Assembly: GCA_907165135.1 (NCBI GenBank) | Contig: OU015569.1 | Location: 12,586,501 to 12,650,500, forward strand | Length of the DNA stretch: 64,000 nt | Reading direction: 5' to 3' | Source of the DNA: Oikopleura dioica | Lineage: Eukaryota; Chordata; Appendicularia; Copelata; Oikopleuridae | Shown here: one piece after another, positions 16,754 through 26,388 of the stretch | Layout: each line of letters starts with the position of its first letter | Numbering within the stretch: the stretch's first letter is position 1 | Position numbers and translations under genes: made by a program | Notes under the pieces: generated by a model | The model's database searches: none | What the model was told of the DNA's origin: nothing | What the model saw: only the letters and a program-made list of their open reading frames with translations

Positions 16754-17608
16754 TCAACCAAACATTATCGAACTCTAGAATATCGCAAATTACACTGAGT
16801 CCGTTATCTTTGCTAAAAATGCTGTCCCTGGGTCGACTACATGTGTAAAAAACCTGTGTCAGGGTCCTAAAAGAACATTAAAAATAATATCATAAGTTAT
16901 GATTCATAATAGCTCTTCGAAGTCCTGACTCAGACTTCTGCACAGGTTGCCGATCAATTGGTGAAAATCGAGAGTATAGAATAGAATCACGCGCTAGTCA
17001 GATTTTATGATACGAGAAGAGTGGTTTTGATGATTTGTTTGTAGTAAGCAAAGAATGGTATTATTTCGCGCCGCGAAACAGGTTTGAAGGGCTACCAATG
17101 ACCACCCCAAATAGACCCCTAGGTTTGTCTTTTGTTTTGGAGTAAGGTGATTTAATGAACCATCGTTTTTTAAGGGAGTATACGGTCAGCAAATTCTTTT
17201 TCTTTGAGAGAATCCCATAATTTTGGTTCCATACGCAAAATAAGATAAGGGTGTCTCTATTTTAACTCATAGTAATAATTGTAAAAAAGGGCTCTTATGA
17301 TGGGTACCCCTTAAAATCGAGTTTTAACATATTCTTGGAAAAACATAAAATGTTGTTTAGGCGAGTTACGAATATGAATACAGAGAGTCGTTTTAAATCA
17401 CTTCCGGAACAAAACTCAAGAACTAGGCCACTTGGGTCAGTTCAACTTAACTCTCTCCTTCTGTAAATACAAAACAGTGTATTTAGTGTTTCAAATACAG
17501 CTTCCAACATACAGTAATACTATCCCTTCATCGAATAAAATCTATTAAAAAATTAAATAAATAATCGAAATTTTCTGTTATCTTTTTAATAATTCTTCTT
17601 CATTTTTT
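16754..17608. other. Intergenic, AT-rich
   Basis: Holds one palindromic AP-1-site element (16831-16955). I see no exon. Confidence 0.5.
16831..16955. repeat. Palindromic AP-1-site element
   Basis: CCTGTGTCAGGGTCC and GTCCTGACTCAGACTTCTGC, ACAGGTTGCCG. The left site is mutated (TGTGTCA). Confidence 0.7.
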
Positions 17609-20600
17609 CTAGAATTTCTCGAAGAAGTTTTTCTTTCGCGTATTTTCGTATTTCTTGGTAAATCTCTGGGAGAATAGTAAACAGTCGTCTTTGCTCTGTT
17701 CAAATTTAGTGATTCGCCTCGGGCCAATCAGCGCCACTGGAGAATCTATCCAAAAATCTACAAAAGAAAAAAAGAAAAGAAACAGAGTCTTCTTCATACA
17801 GTAGTACTCAGGGCTGGGCAACCTGTGTAAAAAGCCTGAGTCAGGGTTAAACTAAACTCATGCTTTCTACACAGGTTGCCCAGCCCTGAGTAAGACTCTG
17901 TTTCTTTTGTCGTTCTTCGACAACCTGTGTAGAAAGCCTGAGTTAAGTTTAACCCTGACTCAGGCTTTCTACACAGGTTGCCGAGCCTCTACTGTAATCC
18001 AGACAAATGTACAGGGCCGTGTGAGCTTTATTGATTGAAGTAGTGAGATGGAAGGATTCCAGAGCAGGAAGAAGTAACTTTCGAGAGCAAGATTGAATTT
18101 TAACAGTAGCGAAAATACACAGTTGGGCATGCACAGTCTCTTACGAATTGTAGAACAGTAATTCGTAGCGTCGGAAAGAAGATGGGAGGGTTTCTTCGTT
18201 TTTTACTTATTCTGATCGGCGTTTTCTTGGCTCCCCTGCCGAGATGATAAGATTGATATCAGAAGCAGGGTTTTCATGTCTAAATAAAAAATAAAATTTT
18301 TCGATAAGAATTTTTTATAAGATTGTATTCCTCTGGAACATTAGTAAATTCTCGCCAATTTGTCAATTCTAGAGCATTTTTGAGAAAATTATTTAATCAG
18401 TAATTCATCGCTGATAAGATAATTTTCTCAAAAATGCTCAAGAATCGACCAATCGGTGATGATTTACTAATGTATCAGAGGAGTACAGTAAGAGTTACAG
18501 TAACTGTAGAATCTTGATTTTTTCAAAATCGTTTGATAAAATTTCTAGGTTCCGAAAAGTGTCGAGTTCCTGAAAAGAAAAATATGCTTCTCAGAAAGCT
18601 TGTGCCAATATTTAGACAGTTTGGGCTAACATACCCCCCCCCCCTAAATTTCCGCGCAATTCGTGGTATTTCGCCCAAGTTTACGTTTCCTCACTTTTCC
18701 AAAACCCCCGAAATTTACGCTTCCTTGCGTTTCCTTGCGTTTCCAAATTTCTTCTCCTAACTTTTCCGCGTGCGCCCAAATTTACTCGCGACCCGCTGAA
18801 ATGCGCGCCAACGCTAATGACCGATTAACCTTACGACCACAAGTGTGCCATATATGGCACCAAGGCAAAAAAAGGCCCGTAACTCATTTTTAACTTGATG
18901 TTAGAATTTCGCCGACCCCCCTTTAAGGCCCTACTTTTCGCCGACCTTTCACGTGGTATAACCTAAATGACCGCTGCTTCGCTACAAATGCAACCGAATA
19001 GCGAATTTAGCTTCGCTACACTTGTGTCATATATGGCACACAAATGCATTCAGAATGTGCCATATATGGCACATTGTGGTCGGGGGGACTATTTTCTTCC
19101 GGAGAAGCAATTGACTTCCTGGGTCGTGGATTGAGTTTTGGCATGTGTCTGCATCATATTTTGGGTAAGGAATCTGATTTGTGCTTGGGCTTGGATTAAG
19201 GTTCGGTTTCAGCCAATAATACGGTCTCAAGAAGGCGGTAGAGACGATGTGTCATATATGGCACATTGTGGTCGGTAGGATATCTTCCGCCGGCAAAATT
19301 TTGCATTTTTTGGGTAATTTTGTTTGGGTCTGGATTAGAATTTTAGTTCGAATTTAGCCTCAGATTCTCTTCCAGAGTCTGATTTCGGTTTGTTTTTGGG
19401 ATAAGGCTCGGGTTTGGTTTATAAAATAGCTTCTAGAGGGCAGTAAAGGAGATGTGCCATATATGGCACATTGTGGTCGGGGGGTGAAATTTCCGTTTGT
19501 GGTCGTAAGGTTAACGGGCGCGTTATGCAATCATAGCGCCAAATTAAACCAAGGGATTTCAGTCTTTTTCAGGAACTTGAGGCTCTAGAATTGGAAATTT
19601 TTCGTGGCTTGGAGTCCAAGCCTTGGACACATAATTTAAATGTGGTCAGGATTTTGCTCGACAGAAGTCGTTTTCATCTATCACACTAGCATAACGTTCT
19701 ATCAAATAAATTAAAAAATAAATAATTTATTTATAAACTTCACTGTAACAATTAACAATAATTTTATCAAAGATAACATGAGATAGGGCTGCCCTTGGTT
19801 CCTAGGGCCTAGGCCCTAGGAAGTCTGGAAGGGAATCTGGCTTTTTATAAAAGATCATCCTTTCTTTGCCCGGAGCGAGCAAAACAAGACTTTTGCGCTC
19901 TCACTGAGAGCCTCTCAGAAAGTTAACCGACGAAGCCAATCAGCGCCGCGAGCGTAAATTAGGGCGCACGCGGAAAAGTTAAGCGGCGTAAATTTGGGGG
20001 GTTTTGAACAAATCAGGAAGAGTAAATTACGGAAAATGTACCGAGGAATGCGCGAAAACTTGGGGGTGGGGTATGTTATCTGAAGAGCGAGTTTGATAAA
20101 TTTAGCTTTTCACACTTTTGGAATTGAGCTTACCAAGGTCGTCTTTGGGCTGAGTTTTTCCAAGAGCGGCGAGTCGCTGCTCCAAGGCGTCGTCCTCGAG
20201 TTTGAGTGTGTCTAGCTCTAGAAACGGCGAGATTAAATCGGGGCAAGCAAAACACTCGAGGAATTGCGCAGGAATTACTAGAACCGCTGAGAACGCTCGT
20301 CTGACTCACCTTTCTCGATTTTGCTGATTGCCGCATCAATCTCGGCTTTGATGATATCCTTGACGTTCTGCTTCTCTTCCGACACTGTGTCATTCAAATT
20401 CGCCACTTCCGCGCTCAGGGATTCCACTTCCGCCTGCAGCTCTTTCACTTTCCCTCCCTTGTTCTTTTTTGGGTCAAAACAGAAAACATTTTTCAGAGTT
20501 TCAGTAACTTACTTATTGACTAACAACTTGTTAGTAACAAGATCAGCAACCTGTGTTGAAAACCTGAGTCAGGGTCTAAAATGCTAAAATGAAAAGCCGC

Positions 20601-21181
20601 GTAGCGGCTTTTTCAAAAACGAAGCCGCGAAGCGGCTTTGCCAGAAATTTTAATAAATTTCGATCTGTCTAAGGACCCTGAGTCAGGTTTTGGACACAGG
20701 TCTTGGCTGGGCAAGCTTTACTGAAAACCTGAGTCAGGTTCTGAAGAGCTAAAAGGAAAAGCCGCTTCGCGGCTTTGTTTCAAAAAGCCGCTACGCGGCT
20801 TTTCATTTTAGCTTTTTCGACCCTGACTCAGGTTTTCAACTCAGGTTGCCGATCTCAAAATCGAAGCTATCATTCAATTTGTCGTAGTCGCTCTTTTGAT
20901 AGGAAAGACGAATACTTGTTGTTGTTGATGATTTTACCCAGACTTTGAAGGGTTGAATGGAAGAGGGTTGTGGAAATAGTAATCGAATGGGGGGTCGTTC
21001 ATGATCTCGCTATCTTGAAAAGGAGGCCTTTTGTTGTGTGTTGTTGACTTGTCGTTGTTGGTGTCGTTGTTGTCGTTGTGGTGGTGGTTGTTAATGTTGT
21101 CGAGGAACCCGGTTGCCCGCTGCCGGAATCGACATCGTCCGAAATATTTTTGGAAAAAGTAGCGTCGAAGTTGATGTTCAT
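17609..21181 (-). CDS. Predicted coiled-coil protein, unidentified
   Basis: Three exons agree in phase: 20463-20310, 20217-20134 and terminal 17757-17609. The first two encode a heptad-type acidic/basic helix (KVKELQAEVESLSAEVANLN, then AISKIEK, ELDTLKLEDDALEQRLAAL). The last encodes DFWIDSPVALIGPRRITKFE and a basic tail ending FFEKF. The intron between 20134 and 17757 is about 2.4 kb and contains a transposon and two palindromes. An upstream segment at 20934-21181 (start MNINFDATFSK, Thr/Asn-rich low-complexity stretch, then PPFDYYFHNPLPFNPSKS in a shifted frame) probably belongs to the gene, but I could not close the splice to 20463. Function unknown. Confidence 0.5.
17812..17988. repeat. 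Two adjacent palindromic AP-1-site elements
   Basis: Copy 1 (17812-17890) is flanked by CAGGGCTGGGCAACCTGTG and its perfect inverse. Copy 2 (17915-17988) has CAACCTGTGTAGAAAGCCTG and the inverse CAGGCTTTCTACACAGGTTG. Both are minimal hairpins with loops under 20 nt, which defines the outer arms well. Confidence 0.85.
18328..18486. mobile_element. Palindromic element, about 158 nt
   Basis: CCTCTGGAACATTAGTAAAT at the left pairs with ATTTACTAATGTATCAGAGG at the right. An inner arm GAGCATTTTTGAGAAAATTA is repeated inverted as TAATTTTCTCAAAAATGCTC. Confidence 0.75.
18628..20084. mobile_element. 1.45-kb non-autonomous TIR transposon with CArG-box palindromes
   Basis: Left end TAACATACCCCC.. and right end ..GGGGTATGTTA are inverted. 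The similarity continues for about 90 nt (TTTCCGCGCAATTCGTGGTA against TTTTCGCGCATTCCTCGGTA). No transposase ORF is visible. A nested second pair of inverted arms, GATTAACCTTACGACCACAA at 18822 and TTGTGGTCGTAAGGTTAAC near 19499, encloses five GTG(C/T)CATATATGGCAC palindromes. Confidence 0.75.
18845..19475. promoter_or_regulatory. Five CATATATGG palindromes (three perfect CArG boxes)
   Basis: CCATATATGG occurs perfectly near 18848, 19060 and 19456, with TCATATATGG variants near 19028 and 19254. Each is followed or preceded by CACATTGTGGTCGG or its complement. CC(A/T)6GG is the binding consensus of the SRF MADS-box factor. Whether anything binds here is unknown. Confidence 0.45.
20545..20856. 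repeat. Two adjacent palindromic AP-1-site elements with GCGGCTT stems
   Basis: Each has CCTGAGTCAGGGTC or CCTGAGTCAGGTTC, an inner AAAGCCGC..GCGGCTTT stem, and the inverse TGACTCAGGTTTT or TGAGTCAGGTTTT. They lie between exons of the coiled-coil gene. Confidence 0.85.
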
Positions 21182-21666
21182 AAAGCTGGGCCATTCATCC
21201 TCTGCGCCGACTTAAAAAACGTAATTTTGCAGAGCTGGTCGTTTCTGGCGCAATTTATTATTTTTATTGCGCTGTAGCGTGAAGCTAGCGGGATTACATG
21301 GAACCCAGACCAGCGGAGTGGTCTCTCCCCGTCCCAGCGTCGTCAAAGCGCTTCGAAAAACAACAACGCTAGAAAAAAAAATGGATGAACTTGAAAATGG
21401 AGGGCTTCAAAGTTTCAGCTTTTGTATTTTGTCAAAACGAGTGCCCCTCGATTTTAATTTTGGGGTGGGAGAAGGAGCGCTACTGCTTCTTCGAAAATTC
21501 GCAGAAATTGGCGAATTCTTGAATTAATCTGAACTTCCCGAGTTTTCATAATGACCCCCTTATTCTTTTCGCTAGAAATTAGCTCAAACCCATAATTTTA
21601 TTTATTAGTAAAAAAAATTTTTTAAAATAAAAATTACCGACCGGAAAATTCAGATATAGCATTCAA

Positions 21667-22198
21667 CTAACTTTCGATGACAAGAAATAAGGGTGTCATA
21701 ATGATAACTTTTGGAGAAGAGCCCATTTTTGGATTACCTTTGAATGTGATGCGATTCGTCACTTTAGTGAACTTGTCCAACATAAAGGTGAAATTCCTGG
21801 TTTCTTCTTTGAAATTCGCGCTGCTTCTGGCCATTAAATTATCTCCAACGGCTTCGAGCGTCAAATTCACCGCCGACTTCTTGAGTTTGCTGTAGACTTC
21901 GACGTCTAGAATGTCCGATTCTAGCCGAAACGTGCTTCCAATTTGCCCCCTCCGAAAATGCCCGCAAACTATTTTGTCCTGAATCGCCAGCCCGTTCGTC
22001 TCGCAATTTTCCGAAAAAGGGAGCCTGATAAAGTGAGGCGTGATTGAAAACTTCCCAGTCAAGGAAAATAGGCTTAGTTGGCAGTTGCTGACTGTACTGA
22101 TGCTGAAATTGATGCTTTCGCCTTCTCGTAGGGTTCGTTTTTGCCCGCAGAGATTGTTGGCGGCTGTTGTCTTTTGCGAGGATTTTCGACAATCAAGA
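21667..22198 (-). CDS. Predicted extracellular CUB-like domain protein (partial)
   Basis: A long exon opens at an acceptor GTTTAG|T (22198) and runs to a stop at 21667, encoding about 176 residues. Cysteines occur at LDCRKSS, NNLCGQ, SNCQLSL, SENCETN and KIVCGHF. The run INFSISTVSNCQLSLF .. LAIQDKIVCGHFRRG .. LESDILDVEVYSK resembles the beta-sandwich spacing of CUB domains, but the match is loose. It ends in a hydrophobic KVIIMTPLFLVIES. The upstream exon with a signal peptide was not found; a palindromic element sits directly upstream (22195-22320). Confidence 0.4.
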
Positions 22199-22320
22199 CT
22201 AAACCTTGGCTACGAAACCTGTGCAGAAAATCTGAGTCAGGGTCTGAAAAATCTGTTATGAAAAAGCCGCGAGATTTTTCAGACCCTGACTCAGGTTTTC
22301 TGCACAGGTTACCGAGCCTA
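22195..22320. repeat. Palindromic AP-1-site element
   Basis: AACCTGTGCAGAAAATCTGA GTCAGGGTCTGAAAAATC pairs almost perfectly with its inverse ending CACAGGTTACCGAGCC. Confidence 0.85.
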
Positions 22321-22397
22321 GGTTTTTACAAATTCCATTATTTGCTTATGTTTTATTTTTAAAGTACAAAAGTCGGGTCGACTATTTCGCCTCATAT

Positions 22398-22530
22398 TTT
22401 TTGGACTAAAAACTGACTAGACCTTTTTTGGCTAAAAAATATTCTATAAAAAACCCCCAAAAAACGACGTTTTTCAGAGAAAATTTAGTCAAAATAGGTC
22501 TACCCAGTTTTTAGTCCGAAAAACCCTTTG
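22398..22530. repeat. Inverted repeat
   Basis: TTTTTGGACTAAAAACTG near 22398 pairs with CAGTTTTTAGTCCGAAAA near 22510, with AAAGGTCTA-type words flanking both arms. Confidence 0.55.
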
Positions 22531-22835
22531 ACTAAAATGAAAAAGGTCTAAAATGATTAATAAGAGCTTTTTCGCCAATTTTACTTCCATGAAAAAATCA
22601 ACTGAACTTTAATTTTCTTCCGGTAGTTTTCTTCTCGAGATAATGGTTGCTCAAACTTGGTTCTCTAAGAATTAAAGTTTCTCTTTTATTCTTTTTTATT
22701 TCAAGTTTTAGTCCTCTTCCTGTTGCAAAAGTAGAATCCGACGAGTAAAAGAATCATCTCTTTAATTGTATTTCAAATTTATGCTCTTTTACGAAAAATT
22801 CAGGAAAAATGTCGGTTTTTATTTTATGATTTTTT

Positions 22836-23132
22836 TTATTTAATATTTGTGTTAAAATGTTTCCGAAGATGCGGATTTTTGGAGGAAGGCGCGATTCTGG
22901 CGGACGGAGCGTTCTGGCGCCCTCGGAAAGTTTCTGATAGCACGTTTGGGCTTATCAACTTCAATACTCCTTCAGAAGGAAAATATTTCTGACCTTGAGT
23001 ACCTGATCTCGTCACCCAAGATGCATAAACCGGTGGCACCCGACCGGTTGCTCGATTTTGAGGACGCCCTTCACGACTTAAATTGAAAATTGCAAATTTC
23101 GATCCAAAAGTCGTCGAAAGCGGATGCGGCAA
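22836..23132 (-). CDS. Doubtful ORF of 98 codons
   Basis: Open frame with a polar, Arg/Ser/Pro-rich product (RATGRVPPVYASWVTRSGTQ, then FRGRQNAPSARIAPSSKNP). Codon choice looks protein-like, and GTCAG/GAAG pairs inside could mark a tiny intron. No family recognised. It could be an upstream exon of the CUB-like gene or chance. Confidence 0.25.
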   Translation of the reverse strand: MPHPLSTTFGSKFAIFNLSREGRPQNRATGRVPPVYASWVTRSGTQGQKYFPSEGVLKLISPNVLSETFRGRQNAPSARIAPSSKNPHLRKHFNTNIK

Positions 23133-23221
23133 ATGTCGATTTCGAGATTGAAATTGCTTCTTGCTGATTTTACTGAAAAAATCGAAACAATTTCACAACT
23201 CCGACTCAGGTTTTCACTCAC

Positions 23222-23425
23222 TCGGCTCGGCAACCTGTGAAAAAACCTGAGTCAGGTTCTGAAGGATCTGAAAAGCCGCGTAGCAACATCACCATTTTCG
23301 ATTATTTTAAACTACTAGTGAGGCTGCTTTGCGGCTTCGTTTCTTAAAAGCCGCTACGCGGCTTTTCATTTAGACTCTTCAGAACCTGACTCAGGTTTTC
23401 TTCCTAGGCTGCCGAGCCCAGTTTC
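23222..23425. repeat. Palindromic AP-1-site element
   Basis: GGCTCGGCAACCTGTGAAAA and its inverse end TAGGCTGCCGAGCC, with two AAGCCGC/GCGGCTT hairpins inside. Confidence 0.85.
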
Positions 23426-23865
23426 TGGTTGAAATTCATGTGACAACTTGATCATGGATGTTGCTTTGTTTTGTGTATTGGGGGAACATTTAATTTGACC
23501 GCTATGTGGAATTGTTCTGAACATTATCCCTTGTTCGGAGACGACAACAGAAAAACAATTGTCTCAATTGAAAATTGGAAAATTAATTGAATTCAGATTG
23601 ATTTAGTGCCCTAGATTTTTCAAAAATCTAAATTCGAAATAGCAAAAACTTCTTATTGATCATCTCACTAGATTTTTGACCAGATTCTGTTCCCAGGTGC
23701 TGGTGATCTCTCAGTCATTTTTCTGATCGTTAAATTGAACTAAAGACAACAAGAGCGCGCTGGATTCCTAAAACAGGAAGAAAACAGGAAGTCTGAGGAG
23801 CATGAGTGGTCACAATCGACTCGTACATTTTTACACGTAAATTATTGCATCTAGCGCTTCACGTA

Positions 23866-24044
23866 TGGGCTCGGCAACCGGTGTAGAAAACCTGAGTCAG
23901 GGTTTAAAGAGCTCAAATGAAAAGCCACTACGCGGCTTTTTGAAAACAGAATCATTTCATTTCATCTATTTTTGAATACTTTCAAATCATCTTAGCTCTT
24001 TAGACCCTGACTCAGGCTCCTACACAGGTTGCCAAGCGCAGGGT
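23866..24044. repeat. Palindromic AP-1-site element
   Basis: GGGCTCGGCAACCGGTGTAG and CCTGAGTCAGGGTTTAAAGA, then the inverse TCTTTAGACCCTGACTCAGG. Confidence 0.85.
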
Positions 24045-24212
24045 TCACGTATTCGTTTTCGAATGACAAGTAGCGAAAATGGAGAACGTGAGAGTGGCAC
24101 CATTTGCTTGCCATTTTGACAATGATGTAATCGCTCTTCAAAAAATATAACGATCCGTAAAAAACTCATCTCGTCATTGTCTTATTTTTTTATCGGCCCT
24201 GTTTTTAAAAAA

Positions 24213-25169
24213 ATGGGCACTAGTACTACCAGTAAAGTGTTGAAATTAGCATCATTTTTGTTTTGTTTGTTTTCCAGCGGCGGATGCGAGTTTATAGAGC
24301 TGCCAAATGTTGGAAAAGTTAATGAAGTTCACCACGTCAATGGAAATAGAATGTTTGCTCCTTGGCCGGAAGGGTTTGAAGAAACGGTTTTAGGTAAGAA
24401 GAAATCACTTTTTCAAAATCAAAATGACAAAAGAGAGAGACTTTCTTTATTTTTATTGAAATAAGGGTATCACAACTTTAAAGTTAATCCCTCGATGAAA
24501 TATTCCCCGTTTCAGGAATGGGTTGCTTTTGGGGAGCAGAGCGGCTTTTCTGGAAGCAAGAAGGAGTCTTCTCAACGCAAGTCGGCTATGCTGGCGGGAC
24601 AACTGAGTTCCCCACCTATGCCGAAATGAAGGAAGAAAATAAAGGAAAACACGCGGAAGTAGTGAGAATCATCTTTGACCCCGCGAAAATCAGCTTCGGC
24701 GAGTTGCTTCAGCTCTTCTTCGAAAATCACGATCCAACTCAAGGTTTGCCCCTTTCTTTCCAAAAACATAGTTCCCAAAAGGGCATTCTTAAGGCGATCG
24801 ACAAGGAATAGACGTCGGCTGCCAATACCGCTCTGTCGTCTTCGCCCAAAATGAAGAACAGCTCCTGACAGCGCTGAAGACTAAAATTCTCTTCCAAGAG
24901 CAACTTGCCAAAATCGAATCGAGAAAAGACGACCTGATAAGTATGAAAATAAAAATGGAAAAGAGGTTCTAAATTTGTTTCAAATTTTAGCGACGGAGAT
25001 AAAGATAGAAAAGCAATTTTACTACGCCGAAGACTACCACCAGCAATACCTGTCGAAGAATCCTGACGGCTTTTGCGGGCTGAAAAATGAAGGGATCAAG
25101 TGTCCATCGCCAAATGACGACTTTAAGGGTGTACCCAACGAAATCAAGGATTCTTTCGAGCAGAGCTAA
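24213..25169 (+). CDS. MSRA: Peptide methionine-S-sulfoxide reductase
   Basis: Repairs oxidised methionine. Exons 24213-24393, 24516-24743, 24812-24940 and 24991-25169 close to 238 aa. The catalytic motif [14 protein letters not shown] is present near residue 62. Further family blocks are [23 protein letters not shown] and [15 protein letters not shown]. The C-terminus has cysteines ([12 protein letters not shown]) suited to disulfide recycling. The N-terminus [17 protein letters not shown] is hydrophobic and may be a signal peptide or organelle-targeting sequence. An in-frame ATG at 24177 would add 12 residues; the second ATG gives the cleaner leader. Introns are 122, 68 and 50 nt, GT-AG. 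Confidence 0.95.
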
Positions 25170-25228
25170 GTCACTGTTGTCTGGTAGACATTTTCCCAGC
25201 TGGCAATCAGGGAATGAAGGTGGAACTT

Positions 25229-25275
25229 AGCTTGGCTGGGCAACCTGTGCAGAAACCTGAGTCAGGGTCCTGAAA
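25229..25275. repeat. Half of a palindromic AP-1-site element
   Basis: GGCTGGGCAACCTGTGCAGA, AACCTGAGTCAGGGTCC without the opposite arm. Confidence 0.65.
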
Positions 25276-25844
25276 GAGGTTGAAAGAGCCAAGCTTATTT
25301 CTACCTTCATTTTCTCCTTGATAGACGGCTAGAAAAATGTCTAGCAGACATAGAAGATGGGAATGAAGCCTGCTTGAAATAACAATATTTCGATTTGGCT
25401 GCGTACCCCCTTAAGAATTTTCTGAAAGAAGAGCTCTGATGAATCAACTGGTGATTAGGAAAATTCGTGTTCATGATTCTGCAAAATTCTGAAAAATAAA
25501 TCGTCAAATTCGAGTTAATAAGGGATTAGCGTTACTCAAAGCTTCAAACTCTCAAATGAAAAACTCCAATCATCGGAATGCCAAATCAATCTAATTCTCC
25601 AAATTCTGGCGATTGTCTCAAGTCAGACAGACGTCCAGACAATTATCGCTACCAGTCGAGCGATAACTCAAAATCGTAGCGCTGAAGACACTTTTTTTCA
25701 ATTTATTCAAAGCGTTTTTTGAAAAAAAATATTCAAGAAATTAAATAAAAATATTTTCAGATGCTTTAAAAATGGCGAGAAATTTGAAAATGAAAAAAAA
25801 TCCCAAAAGGAAGGGATATTGCCCCCGTCATGAGGAATCTAGGC

Positions 25845-26213
25845 TCGGCAAAGAGCCGCATAGCAACTTTTTTCGAAAACATTAGATTCTGGCGAAGCCG
25901 CAAAGCGCTTGGCTCGGCAACCTGCGTAGAAAGCCTGAGTCAGGGTCTGAGAGATCTTTACTGAAAAGCCGCGTAGCGGCTTTTTTTAAAACGTAGCCGC
26001 TATGCGCCTTCGCATATCTTACCTATCTAATCTATTTTTAGATTTTCTACGCGGCTTTTCATTAAAGATCTTTCAGACCCTGACTCAGGCTTTCTACACA
26101 GGTTGCCGAGCCCAGCATTTTGCGGCTTCGTTTTAAAAAACGGCTACGCGGCTTTTTATTTTAGCTTTTCCAGAGCCTGGCTAAGGTTTTTACTCCAGTT
26201 GCCGAGCCCAGGT
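25845..26213. repeat. Cluster of palindromic AP-1-site elements
   Basis: A full copy at 25910-26113 (GGCTCGGCAACCTGCGTAGA to ACACAGGTTGCCGAGCC) is flanked by partial ones at 25845-25910 and 26117-26213 sharing the AAGCCGC/GCGGCTT stems. Confidence 0.8.
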
Positions 26214-26388
26214 TGTCCAGACGGGATCAATTGGAAACGCTGAAAACGGCGGCTGAGTCATAAAAAGGAGGGGCCATTGTGGTGACTCAGCGCAAAGCAA
26301 AAAAAAAAAATCGATTTTGGGTTGTTTCCTCTTTTAGAGAATTGAAGTGCCGATTTCACCCGAAAACTGGCTCCCATTTTGAGAAGAA

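Larger units (their letters stand above)
23222..24176. other. Intergenic with two palindromic elements
   Basis: Two AP-1-site elements (23222-23425, 23866-24044) flank about 440 nt without visible genes. The MsrA promoter should lie at the right end. Confidence 0.5.
25170..26388. other. Intergenic, repeat-rich
   Basis: Contains a half palindromic element at 25229-25275 and a complex cluster of them at 25845-26213, with several AAGCCGC/GCGGCTT hairpins. No gene seen. Confidence 0.5.
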
